Shown here: in pieces, positions 45,418 to 52,128 of the stretch
How the letters are laid out: the number at the start of each line of letters is the position of its first letter
Numbering within the stretch: position 1 is the stretch's first letter
NCBI GenBank assembly: GCA_017555825.1
Contig: JAFZFQ010000067.1
Coordinates: 1-62,572 of the forward strand
Length of the DNA: 62,572 nucleotides
Direction of reading: 5' to 3'
Source: Bacteroidaceae bacterium
Lineage (GTDB): Bacteria > Bacteroidota > Bacteroidia > Bacteroidales > Barnesiellaceae_A
Notes under the pieces: generated by a model
Database searches by the model: none
The model's input: the letters and a program-made list of their open reading frames with translations, nothing else
What the model was told of the DNA's origin: nothing
Translations under genes and position numbers: made by a program

Positions 45418-45444
45418 GCAACCATTTCGTGCCAATCGTACGTC
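45418..45444 (+). promoter_or_regulatory. ECF-sigma-type promoter upstream of the sigma operon
   Basis: GCAACC (45418-45423), 17 bases, then CGTCTAA (45441-45447): the -35 AAC and -10 CGTC pattern of ECF sigma factors. No TAnnTTTG box with good match is nearby, so the operon is probably read by its own sigma factor. Confidence 0.6.
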
Positions 45445-45505
45445 TAACGCATAGAAAACCGCATCGATGCACACAACAAATTATAAACCTACAAAACTCA
45501 ATAAT

Positions 45506-46168
45506 ATGAAACGTATTGTAATGATGATGTGTAGTGCCATAGTTGCCCTACTATTTGCCACAGGCATTCATGCCCAAAATCGGACCTCGACCCTCACACG
45601 TAGCGAGCAATTTATTCTCGACAGCATGCGCATGGAACTCGACAAGGCTGCCATCGAGACAAAGTATGATATGTACTGCGACTCACTGCAACAAGAACTC
45701 GATAACAAGAGTATAGCAAGCAATACTACAGAGGAGGTCGTACAGCTAATGGTTCCTATCTCATTTTTCCTATTTGTGATACTCATTGTGTGGATATGCT
45801 GTCACATATCATATCGCAAGCAACGCGACCGCTATCGCATCATTGAAAAGGCTATCGAAAACGGGCAGGAAATCCCCGAAGGACTTTTTGACGAGCCCAA
45901 GAAGGGACGTAAACAATGGACAGCAACCTTGAGACAAGCCATTGTATTCATTGCCATAGGTATCGGCTTGGCAATATTTGGTGAGACAATCGGTGTAGAA
46001 GAGATTACATCAATAGCCACAATACCAGGCATTATAGGATTGGGGTACTTGGTTGTAACCTTTATTGAGCGCCGTGAACAGCTACGCATCGAGGGGCATG
46101 AAAATAGCACAAAAGACACTCCCGATGAGTCTCGAACAACGTCAGCGGCTATTAACGACGAGGAATAA
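45506..46168 (+). CDS. DUF6249-like membrane protein in an ECF sigma operon
   Basis: The start at 45506 (MKRIVMMMCSAIVALLFATG) gives a signal peptide or first membrane segment. The 220-residue protein then has a short periplasmic, helical region (SEQFILDSMRMELDKAAIE), a membrane segment near residues 80-100 (LMVPISFFLFVILIVWICCH), a basic cytoplasmic stretch, and two more membrane segments around residues 143-183. It fits the DUF6249 proteins often found beside Bacteroidota ECF sigma factors. It may take part in sensing or be a target of the regulon. It is first in the operon, 20 bases before the sigma gene. Confidence 0.8.
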   Translation: MKRIVMMMCSAIVALLFATGIHAQNRTSTLTRSEQFILDSMRMELDKAAIETKYDMYCDSLQQELDNKSIASNTTEEVVQLMVPISFFLFVILIVWICCHISYRKQRDRYRIIEKAIENGQEIPEGLFDEPKKGRKQWTATLRQAIVFIAIGIGLAIFGETIGVEEITSIATIPGIIGLGYLVVTFIERREQLRIEGHENSTKDTPDESRTTSAAINDEE

Positions 46169-46188
46169 ACTCACCCAACCATAGAGGT

Positions 46189-46716
46189 ATGCGCCACAAA
46201 AACGATATGTTGTTAGTTTCTCGGGTCATGTTGCTCGACGACCGCCGTGCCTTTGCCGCACTCGTCGAGCAGCATCAACCCGCTATACGGCGCTTTTTCC
46301 TGCACCAAACGATGGGCGACGAAATGCTCAGCGACGACTTGGCTCAAGAGACCTTTATAAAACTCTACTACTCTATCAAGCAATTCAAAGGATTGTCGCA
46401 CTTCTCTACCTGGCTCTACCGCATAGCCTACAACGTATTTCAAGACTATTTGCGCCGCAACAAGGCAACAGAAAGCAGCGATAGCATACCCGAGGGAGCG
46501 ACAACCCCGCACTGTGACACACAAATGGATATAAACCGTGCTATGCAACAGCTCAACCCCACCGAGCGGGCCACAATAACACTCTATTATATAGAAGACC
46601 GCAAGGTAGAGGATGTAGCCTCGATACTGCAATTGCCTGTGGGCACTGTCAAGTCGCATCTATCGCGCGGGCGCAATAAATTGGCCGAATTTCTTAAAAA
46701 CAACGGATATGAATAA
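46189..46716 (+). CDS. RNA polymerase sigma factor, ECF family
   Basis: This 175-residue protein has the region 2 core (FAALVEQHQPAIRRFFLHQT, DDLAQETFIKLYYSIKQF, STWLYRIAYNVFQDYLRR) and region 4 (LNPTERATITLYYIEDRKVE, LPVGTVKSHLSRGRNKL) of ECF sigma factors. It has no TonB-dependent transduction partner (FecR) next to it. Starts at 46207 or 46228 are also possible, because the first residues precede the conserved core. The stop overlaps the start of the downstream gene by 8 bases. An ECF promoter lies upstream of the operon. Confidence 0.92.
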   Translation: MRHKNDMLLVSRVMLLDDRRAFAALVEQHQPAIRRFFLHQTMGDEMLSDDLAQETFIKLYYSIKQFKGLSHFSTWLYRIAYNVFQDYLRRNKATESSDSIPEGATTPHCDTQMDINRAMQQLNPTERATITLYYIEDRKVEDVASILQLPVGTVKSHLSRGRNKLAEFLKNNGYE

Positions 46717-47044
46717 CGATACAACACCTCGCAACGACGAGAAATCGATACGACAATTTCTTACAACTCACAAGCACGAGCCACGCCCCAATAAGTGGTT
46801 TGCACAACGAGTAGTCAATAAGCTACCCGACAATACATCGAGTGCGTGCAAGATAGTTATGTGCGTGGCTACACTCATAGCAGTGGTGCTATGTGGCGTA
46901 CTGTTGTATCTATCGCCCCAATATATTTTAATGCCACGAGAGAACAATATCACCATCTCTTTGTTATCTATATACACCGCAATGATAAGTACTGTGATAC
47001 TTGTTGCGCTGCAAGTCATACGATTGATAAAGACATACTTCTGA
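46709..47044 (+). CDS. DUF5056-like membrane protein, putative anti-sigma factor
   Basis: The 111-residue protein has a hydrophilic N-terminal part (about 50 residues, with EKSIRQFLTTHKHEPRPNKW and FAQRVVNKLPD) and two membrane segments (IVMCVATLIAVVLCGVLLYL and the region from ISLLSIYTAMISTVILVALQ). Translational overlap with the ECF sigma gene and the cytoplasmic helical N-terminus followed by membrane helices fit an anti-sigma factor. The family is annotated as DUF5056 in related genomes. Binding to the sigma factor is inferred, not shown. Confidence 0.72.
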   Translation: MNNDTTPRNDEKSIRQFLTTHKHEPRPNKWFAQRVVNKLPDNTSSACKIVMCVATLIAVVLCGVLLYLSPQYILMPRENNITISLLSIYTAMISTVILVALQVIRLIKTYF

Positions 47045-47082
47045 TTTGATTCTCTCTCAAGCGTTTAAAATCTAACTAAGCG

Positions 47083-47120
47083 AAAAAATGCCGACGATTG
47101 TGAAACCGCCGGCATTTTTT
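47083..47120. terminator. Bidirectional terminator between the sigma operon and the barrel gene
   Basis: AAAAAATGCCG and CGGCATTTTTT form an 11-base stem with a 16-base loop. A/T tracts on both sides suit termination from either strand between convergent genes. Confidence 0.88.
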
Positions 47121-47146
47121 ATATCGCACTGTGTGTATAAGTTCTA

Positions 47147-47755
47147 TTACCACTCAAAGGCTATTGTACCACCTAAGTTGTTGAAATTGATGAGCCAACC
47201 ATTAGAAAAGCGGGGAGTCATGAGCTGATAACTTGCTGCAAGGTTCAACGCTTGCTTACCACCATTTATAGGTATACGGAAACCAAGCGAAGGCTTGAGA
47301 TAGAGGCTGGGATCGTTTTCCATATAACTGAGGTCGGTGTAATAACGGCCCTCACCAAGCAAAAATATAGCACCCAATTTCAGGTCTATAAAGAATCCTA
47401 CCTTGGCAGGATTACCTATATTGAAACGGAAGTCGGCATAAAGAGGAACCAACACACTCACATCGTTGCGGATAGCGGGTTCGAGCGACTGAGGAAATGC
47501 CAAGTCAACACCGGCTCCGGCTCCCATAAAGCACCATGTTGAATACTTAAAACCGTGGGTAGTAGTAAACTCCAAAATATCGGGGCTATCGAAACCTGCA
47601 AGATATGCCACATCAAAGAAACCTTTATAATTGAAACTACCCGACAGAGCAGGTGTAAGCATATCTGTGAGTTTGTTGGCCATTAAGCCAAACTGCGCAT
47701 TTGCAGAGGCTACAAAACTTGCCAACGCCAATACTAAAATTGATATTTTTTTCAT
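47147..47755 (-). CDS. Small outer-membrane beta-barrel protein
   Basis: This 202-residue protein has a signal peptide (MKKISILVLALASFVASANA) and amphipathic strands through to a C-terminal aromatic end (NLGGTIAFEW), typical of an eight- to ten-strand outer-membrane barrel. Motifs such as VPLYADFRFNIGNPAKVGFF and DLKLGAIFLLGEGRY resemble porin-like or OmpW-like hypothetical proteins of Bacteroidota. No specific family is recognised. It has its own promoter box and shares a terminator with the sigma operon. Confidence 0.75.
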   Translation of the reverse strand: MKKISILVLALASFVASANAQFGLMANKLTDMLTPALSGSFNYKGFFDVAYLAGFDSPDILEFTTTHGFKYSTWCFMGAGAGVDLAFPQSLEPAIRNDVSVLVPLYADFRFNIGNPAKVGFFIDLKLGAIFLLGEGRYYTDLSYMENDPSLYLKPSLGFRIPINGGKQALNLAASYQLMTPRFSNGWLINFNNLGGTIAFEW

Positions 47756-47795
47756 ATTCAGATTGTTTATTGATTATTTCAAAAGCATTATCGAA

Positions 47796-47803
47796 CAAAT
47801 ATA
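47796..47803 (-). promoter_or_regulatory. -7 box for the small barrel protein
   Basis: The minus strand reads TATATTTG, an exact -7 match, about 40 bases before the ATG at 47755. Its upstream edge touches the hairpin at 47801-47830. Confidence 0.5.
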
Positions 47804-47830
47804 CACATTCTTTCACGAAAGAATGTGTAT
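47801..47830 (-). terminator. Hairpin after the tyrosine phosphatase gene
   Basis: A 14-base perfect stem (ATACACATTCTTTC and its complement) with a two-base spacer lies 12 bases after the phosphatase stop. No strong U-tract follows on the minus strand, so efficiency is uncertain. Confidence 0.65.
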
Positions 47831-47842
47831 TTTAACACTTTT

Positions 47843-48325
47843 TTATTTATAACCCAGCTCTGCCAAGAGTCCGTCGCAAGCATCTTCAAGTAGATTGAGC
47901 ACCAATTGAAAGCCCTCAGCACCCTCATAATAAGGGTCGGGGATGTGTGTGGCGGTATAGTGTCGGCAATAATCGGCCATACGCACAATCTTCTGTTCAT
48001 CGTCGAGCGATGGGGCCATCGACTGCAAGTCGTAATAGTTGCTGTCGTCCATAGCCACAATCATGTCAAATTGGGCAAACATCGACTCCTTGAAGCGTTG
48101 TGCCCGATGTTCGAGCAAATATCCACGTCCGGCAGCAGCACTGCGCATGCGACGGTCGGGCAACTCACCGGCATGACCGCCGTAAGTACCGGCCGAGTCG
48201 AGATGAAAACAATGTTCTATACCACGTTGGCGCACGATATGGCGCATAATACCCTCGGCCGCCGGCGAGCGACATATATTGCCGAGACACACAAAGAGTA
48301 TCTTGTATAATCCTTTATCTTCCAT
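47843..48325 (-). CDS. Low-molecular-weight protein-tyrosine-phosphatase
   Basis: This 160-residue protein has the active-site loop VCLGNICRSPAAEG near its N-terminus and the catalytic aspartate in HIPDPYYEGAEG near the C-terminus. Middle motifs DSAGTYGGHAGELPDRRM and MFAQFDMIVAMDDSNYYDL are typical of the family. It dephosphorylates phosphotyrosine on proteins or small molecules; a tyrosine kinase (Wzc-like) is encoded about 5 kb away, but linkage is only suggestive. The start at 48325 (MEDKGLYKILFV) lies only about 5 bases after a promoter-like box, so the transcript may be nearly leaderless. Confidence 0.94.
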   Translation of the reverse strand: MEDKGLYKILFVCLGNICRSPAAEGIMRHIVRQRGIEHCFHLDSAGTYGGHAGELPDRRMRSAAAGRGYLLEHRAQRFKESMFAQFDMIVAMDDSNYYDLQSMAPSLDDEQKIVRMADYCRHYTATHIPDPYYEGAEGFQLVLNLLEDACDGLLAELGYK

Positions 48326-48330
48326 GAGTG

Positions 48331-48338
48331 CGAAGGTA
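48331..48338 (-). promoter_or_regulatory. Possible -7 box (TTCG variant) for the phosphatase gene
   Basis: The minus strand reads TACCTTCG, one base from TAnnTTTG, immediately upstream of the ATG at 48325. Transcription would start at or just before the start codon. Confidence 0.4.
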
Positions 48339-48376
48339 TCACTTTTTATCAAAAGAATTGTCCTATCTCGTCAAAT

Positions 48377-48400
48377 AAATGGTATCGTAAATGGTATCGT
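48377..48400. repeat. Tandem 12-base direct repeat
   Basis: AAATGGTATCGT occurs twice, back to back and identical (48377-48388 and 48389-48400), in the region between the phosphatase and the TerD-like gene. Confidence 0.85.
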
Positions 48401-48473
48401 TGAGGTAAACCTCGAATATTCTTGCGCTCGCTGTGAAAAATATTCAAGTAAACTTGATATTTCTCGCTCGCTT
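48401..48473. repeat. Two copies of a hairpin repeat with TAAA loops and CTCGCTCGCT-type tails
   Basis: Copy 1 has GAGG-TAAA-CCTC (48402-48413) followed by GAATATTCTTGCGCTCGCT. Copy 2 has TCAAG-TAAA-CTTGA (48444-48457) overlapping GATATTTCTCGCTCGCT. The loop is identical while two stem pairs change together. They directly precede the promoter box at 48479-48486. Confidence 0.7.
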
Positions 48474-48478
48474 ATGCG

Positions 48479-48486
48479 TATATTTG
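48479..48486 (+). promoter_or_regulatory. -7 box for the TerD-like gene
   Basis: TATATTTG matches TAnnTTTG exactly and lies 25 bases before the ATG at 48511. Confidence 0.55.
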
Positions 48487-48510
48487 TAAGACATACATGA
48501 ATATGGCTTT

Positions 48511-50583
48511 ATGAACACGACTCAACATACCATTGCCCTGCAATATGGTGGCGTAATGTTAGCCCAAGGCTCCGAGCCCAATGGCTTGGCAGCTACCATT
48601 CAATATGAACTGATGCAAGCGGGATATATGCTCGATAGCGAGGCTTATCGTTGCGTAGAGCATGCTCCGCGCCAAGAGGCTGTGCGCTTTCATCACGAGG
48701 TAATAGAGTATCTGCGCACGATGTTGGGCGATACGGGCAACTTCAAGCCCTTCTATGAGGGTTTTCCGCAAGAGGTCATGGAGCTAAGCCATGCCGAACT
48801 ATTTATCAATCAGCTACTCTACTATTGGAGCAACTGTACCTTCATGCCCGAAGCATGGAAGGGCGAGCGTCCGCAAGCCTTCGAGCACCCACACTACACC
48901 ATGTTGCGATGCATTACACAAGCCGAGTTCGAGTCGTTCTTTACCACGCTATGCGCAAGTAGCCAATCGCTCACGGCACAAAGTCGCAACAATATATTGT
49001 GGTATGTGCACAACTATCCGGGTGTAGAAACGCTCCTGCCCAAGCAAGTACCCTTCAAAGAGACGATGTGTATGCTTGCAGCCGAGGGCATGCCCATACG
49101 ATTGGCCACAGCTACCGACGTGTTGCGACTGGCCGTATACATGTCGGGAGGCGACATTTCATTGCCCCCCGTTCCGCCCTCCTATCATATCATCAACTGC
49201 AATGGCGTAGATCGCAAGTTTGAGAACAAGGCGGCAAGAAAATTCCGTTTCAAGAAATTCAGCCGAGCCGAGCGCCGCATGTTGCTTGCTCACCTCGAAC
49301 AGTCGTCGTGCGATGCCTCCGAAATGGTATTGCGAGCCGAGCGCTGGAAACGTCTGGGCGAGATACTACACGTGGGTGAGTATGCACGTCGCTACCCGCG
49401 CAGCGCCGAGGCACTGTGTGCTGTGCGCAACTATGCCCGTAGCTGGTATGCACAAGTAGATGCCTGCGAAAGCCTCAATGAGCGCCTTGACATCCTCTCG
49501 CAACGCCCCGGCGAACTATTGCGCCGCATAGACTGCATGGTGCGCGAGGCCGAGAGCGATAGCGAGGTGAACACCATCTTCGAGGCCTATACACAAGCTC
49601 TACCCCACGCATCGAGCAAGGTTCTATATGAGCTATACAACCACTTCTTGCGCCGCAGGCAAGAAGATGTGGTGCGACCTATACTGCTCAAGCACAAGCG
49701 CACGCCCCTATTTCTCGAAAGCAACGACGCCTTTGACGAGGCTTTGAGCAATCGCCTTATAGCCCCAATCGAAGCCGAGCTGAAACGACGCTACAGCACA
49801 ATGGAGACGCTGGGCAAGGTATACATCGACGAGCGACTGAAAGCAGTACCCGCACCCATGCAGATGCGAGGACTCAATCCGGCTCTGAAAACACTCATCA
49901 GGGGCACACGCGTACCCTTGAACAACCCTGATGCTCGCGTAGTACGTTTCTATCTGCATTGGATAGACCCACATGGGCATGAAGACCTCGACCTTTCGGC
50001 AACCTTTGTAGGCGACAACAACATAGAGACCATTTCGTGGGCTACAGGCCTCAAAAACGAATGCGCCATACACTCGGGCGATGTGCGCCACCGCAAAGGC
50101 GACTGCGCCGAGTATATCGATGTGATACTCGAAGAGGCTCGCAAAGAGTTTCGCTACGTGGTCATTACAGCCAACAACTTCGAGCGACGCCCCATGAACA
50201 GCCTCGACGCGGCATTTGGCTACATGGAGCGGGAGCACCCCGAGGCCAACGCAACATGGATGCCCGAAACGACAGCCAACAGCTTCCGATTTTCGTCTGA
50301 AGCACAAGGTGTACACATGGTCATACTCGACCTTGAGAAGATGGAGTATATTGTGCTCGACATCGACAGCCAATCGCTACCCGTAGCATATCTCGATACC
50401 GCACTCATGACACTGCTCATACGCCTCTACACCGACACACCCGCGCTCGACATGTACACCCTGCTACAATGGCATGCCATGATGCGAGGCACACTTGTCG
50501 ACACTGCCAACGAGGCCGACACAGTAATGGATTATGAAAATTTCACAACACAATATACCGAGTGTTTAAAATATTTAGTCTAA
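48511..50583 (+). CDS. Large cytoplasmic protein with C-terminal TerD-like domain
   Basis: A 690-residue soluble protein without signal peptide. The N-terminal about 470 residues are helical and I do not recognise them. From about residue 480 the sequence turns beta-rich and resembles the TerD fold: VVRFYLHWIDPHGHEDLDLS with the DLDLSATFVGD motif, then HSGDVRHRKGDCAEYIDV in the place of the calcium-binding TerD stretch, and FRYVVITANNFERRP as a core strand. The usual Asp-Asp-Glu part of that stretch reads Cys-Ala-Glu, so calcium binding may be altered. TerD proteins relate to tellurite, phage or stress resistance, but no other ter gene is present. It is monocistronic; a candidate small RNA begins at its stop codon. 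Confidence 0.75.
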   Translation: MNTTQHTIALQYGGVMLAQGSEPNGLAATIQYELMQAGYMLDSEAYRCVEHAPRQEAVRFHHEVIEYLRTMLGDTGNFKPFYEGFPQEVMELSHAELFINQLLYYWSNCTFMPEAWKGERPQAFEHPHYTMLRCITQAEFESFFTTLCASSQSLTAQSRNNILWYVHNYPGVETLLPKQVPFKETMCMLAAEGMPIRLATATDVLRLAVYMSGGDISLPPVPPSYHIINCNGVDRKFENKAARKFRFKKFSRAERRMLLAHLEQSSCDASEMVLRAERWKRLGEILHVGEYARRYPRSAEALCAVRNYARSWYAQVDACESLNERLDILSQRPGELLRRIDCMVREAESDSEVNTIFEAYTQALPHASSKVLYELYNHFLRRRQEDVVRPILLKHKRTPLFLESNDAFDEALSNRLIAPIEAELKRRYSTMETLGKVYIDERLKAVPAPMQMRGLNPALKTLIRGTRVPLNNPDARVVRFYLHWIDPHGHEDLDLSATFVGDNNIETISWATGLKNECAIHSGDVRHRKGDCAEYIDVILEEARKEFRYVVITANNFERRPMNSLDAAFGYMEREHPEANATWMPETTANSFRFSSEAQGVHMVILDLEKMEYIVLDIDSQSLPVAYLDTALMTLLIRLYTDTPALDMYTLLQWHAMMRGTLVDTANEADTVMDYENFTTQYTECLKYLV

Positions 50584-50588
50584 ATTTG
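50581..50588 (+). promoter_or_regulatory. -7 box for the candidate small RNA
   Basis: TAAATTTG, an exact -7 match whose TAA is the stop codon of the TerD-like gene. No -33 TTTG is visible at normal spacing. Confidence 0.5.
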
Positions 50589-50593
50589 TAGCA

Positions 50594-50716
50594 CACAACG
50601 ATACAGCACCCCGGCCCCACGGTCGCAACCATATAAGCAGGCTATCGGCGAAGTTACTTCTATCAGATGCTTATCTAAGCAACGTTATTTCACTTCCCGG
50701 CTCACCTGCTTTTTTT
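50594..50716 (+). ncRNA. Candidate structured small RNA upstream of trpS
   Basis: The interval runs from a -7 box to a U-run (50710-50716) and holds no reading frame of note. It can fold into a 5-prime hairpin (GGCC-CCAC-GGTC), then a long rod: AGCAGG (50636-50641) with CCTGCT (50705-50710), TCGG with CCGG, GAAGT with ACTTC, a large asymmetric internal bubble, and a tip hairpin TGCTT-ATCT-AAGCA. trpS has its own promoter downstream, so this appears to be a separate transcript of about 120 bases. A rod with a large bubble recalls 6S-type RNA, but I see no decisive motif. It lacks the GGAA loop of SRP RNA. Confidence 0.5.
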
Positions 50717-50736
50717 ATGTCCAAAAGCGATGGTCG

Positions 50737-50768
50737 TTTGGTTATGTATCAACTTTTTGCTATCTTCG
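50737..50768 (+). promoter_or_regulatory. trpS promoter
   Basis: TTTG (50737-50740), 20 bases, then TATCTTCG (50761-50768), which is one base from the consensus. The predicted leader before the ATG at 50799 is about 25 bases, too short for a T-box or attenuator. Confidence 0.6.
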
Positions 50769-50798
50769 CACTCGCATTAAAAACAACGAATAAACTAT

Positions 50799-51860
50799 AT
50801 GAAAGATATTGTAGTGAGCGGCATCCGCTCGACAGGCAACCTACACTTGGGTAACTATTATGGTGCATTACGCAACTTTGTCAAGATGCAAGACGAGAGC
50901 AACTGCTACTTCTTCATCGCCGACTTGCATGCGCTCACCACACACCCCGACCCCGCCTCGCTCCACGAGAATGTAAAAAACATCCTTGCCGAGTATTTGG
51001 CAGCCGGTCTTGACCCCGAGAAATCGACCATCTTTATACAAAGCGACGTACCCGAAATATCGCAACTCTACCTCTTGATGAACATGCATGTAGGTATAGG
51101 CGAGTTGATGCGTACGGCCTCGTTTAAAGACAAAGCCCGCAAGCAACTACACCTCGACAGTCGCGCCGACGAGAGCGAAGAAGCTATCGAGAAAGAGATT
51201 ATAAGCGACTCATCAAAGAATCGTGTCAATGCAGGATTGCTCACCTATCCTACCCTCATGGCCGCCGACATTCTCATTCACAAGGCTACCAAAGTACCCG
51301 TGGGTAAAGACCAAGAGCAACACTTGGAGATGACCCGCCGATTTGCACGCCGATTCAACTCGGTATATGGCGTAGAACTCTTCCCCGAGCCCACCAGTTA
51401 CAACTTTGGTCAAGCCAGCATCAAAGTGCCCGGCCTCGACGGCAGTGGCAAGATGGGCAAGAGTGAGGGCAACTGCATCTACCTCTGCGATGAAGAGAAA
51501 GTATTGCGCAAAAAAGTAATGCGCGCCGTTACCGACGAGGGTCCCCAAGCCCCCAACTCGCCCAAGAGCGAGCCCCTGGAAAACCTCTTCACCCTGCTCA
51601 AGATTGTATCTACCCCCGATGTAGTGAGCTACTTCGACGAGCAATACAACAACTGCTCTATCCGTTATGGCGACCTCAAGAAGCAACTTGCCGAGGATAT
51701 ACTCAAGACCACCACACCCATACGCGAGCGCATCCTCGACATACGCAGCAACGACGAGTATCTGCGCCGTGTGGTAGCACAAGGTGCCGAGCGAGCTCGC
51801 GAAAGCGCAGCACGCACTCTCGACGAGGTGCGCAAAGTAATGGGCTTCAAGTCATTCTAA
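50799..51860 (+). CDS. trpS: Tryptophan-tRNA ligase
   Basis: The enzyme charges tRNA-Trp. The 353-residue class I synthetase has the HIGH-type motif TGNLHLGNYYGALRNF (HLGN form), the middle LLMNMHVGIGELMRTASFKD, LTYPTLMAADILIHKA with VPVGKDQEQHLEMTR, and the KMSKS-type loop GSGKMGKSEGNCIYL. Length is normal. It has its own promoter and a strong terminator. Confidence 0.96.
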   Translation: MKDIVVSGIRSTGNLHLGNYYGALRNFVKMQDESNCYFFIADLHALTTHPDPASLHENVKNILAEYLAAGLDPEKSTIFIQSDVPEISQLYLLMNMHVGIGELMRTASFKDKARKQLHLDSRADESEEAIEKEIISDSSKNRVNAGLLTYPTLMAADILIHKATKVPVGKDQEQHLEMTRRFARRFNSVYGVELFPEPTSYNFGQASIKVPGLDGSGKMGKSEGNCIYLCDEEKVLRKKVMRAVTDEGPQAPNSPKSEPLENLFTLLKIVSTPDVVSYFDEQYNNCSIRYGDLKKQLAEDILKTTTPIRERILDIRSNDEYLRRVVAQGAERARESAARTLDEVRKVMGFKSF

Positions 51861-51885
51861 GAAACACACCCACACAAGATAGCAT

Positions 51886-51925
51886 ATTGCGGGTTGCATC
51901 ACGATGCAACCCGCAATGTTTATAT
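51886..51925 (+). terminator. Terminator of trpS
   Basis: A 15-base perfect stem (ATTGCGGGTTGCATC and its complement) with a two-base spacer is followed by GTTTATAT. Confidence 0.85.
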
Positions 51926-52037
51926 ACATCCGATGCAACAAAGGGCAAAAAGAGGCATTTGCATCAACAGTAAGAAGCAGCCCATTACGCAACTGTTACT
52001 TAATGTAAAAAGGGCAAAAGTTTCTCAGTAAAAGACA

Positions 52038-52067
52038 GTTGTAATTGACAAACATTTCGTATTTTTG
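52038..52067 (+). promoter_or_regulatory. Promoter of the 1249-residue surface protein
   Basis: TATTTTTG (52060-52067) matches TAnnTTTG; GTTG lies 18 bases upstream (52038-52041). The leader would be about 55 bases. Confidence 0.6.
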
Positions 52068-52128
52068 CAGCCAAATTATGCTATTGTGAGTAGATATAGG
52101 AAACAAATCATTTTATAACAATATCTTT

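Noticed and set aside
50594..50716. SRP RNA or T-box leader for trpS
   Set aside because: There is no GGAA tetraloop with the SRP internal-loop motif, and no T-box bulge or specifier loop; trpS has its own downstream promoter.
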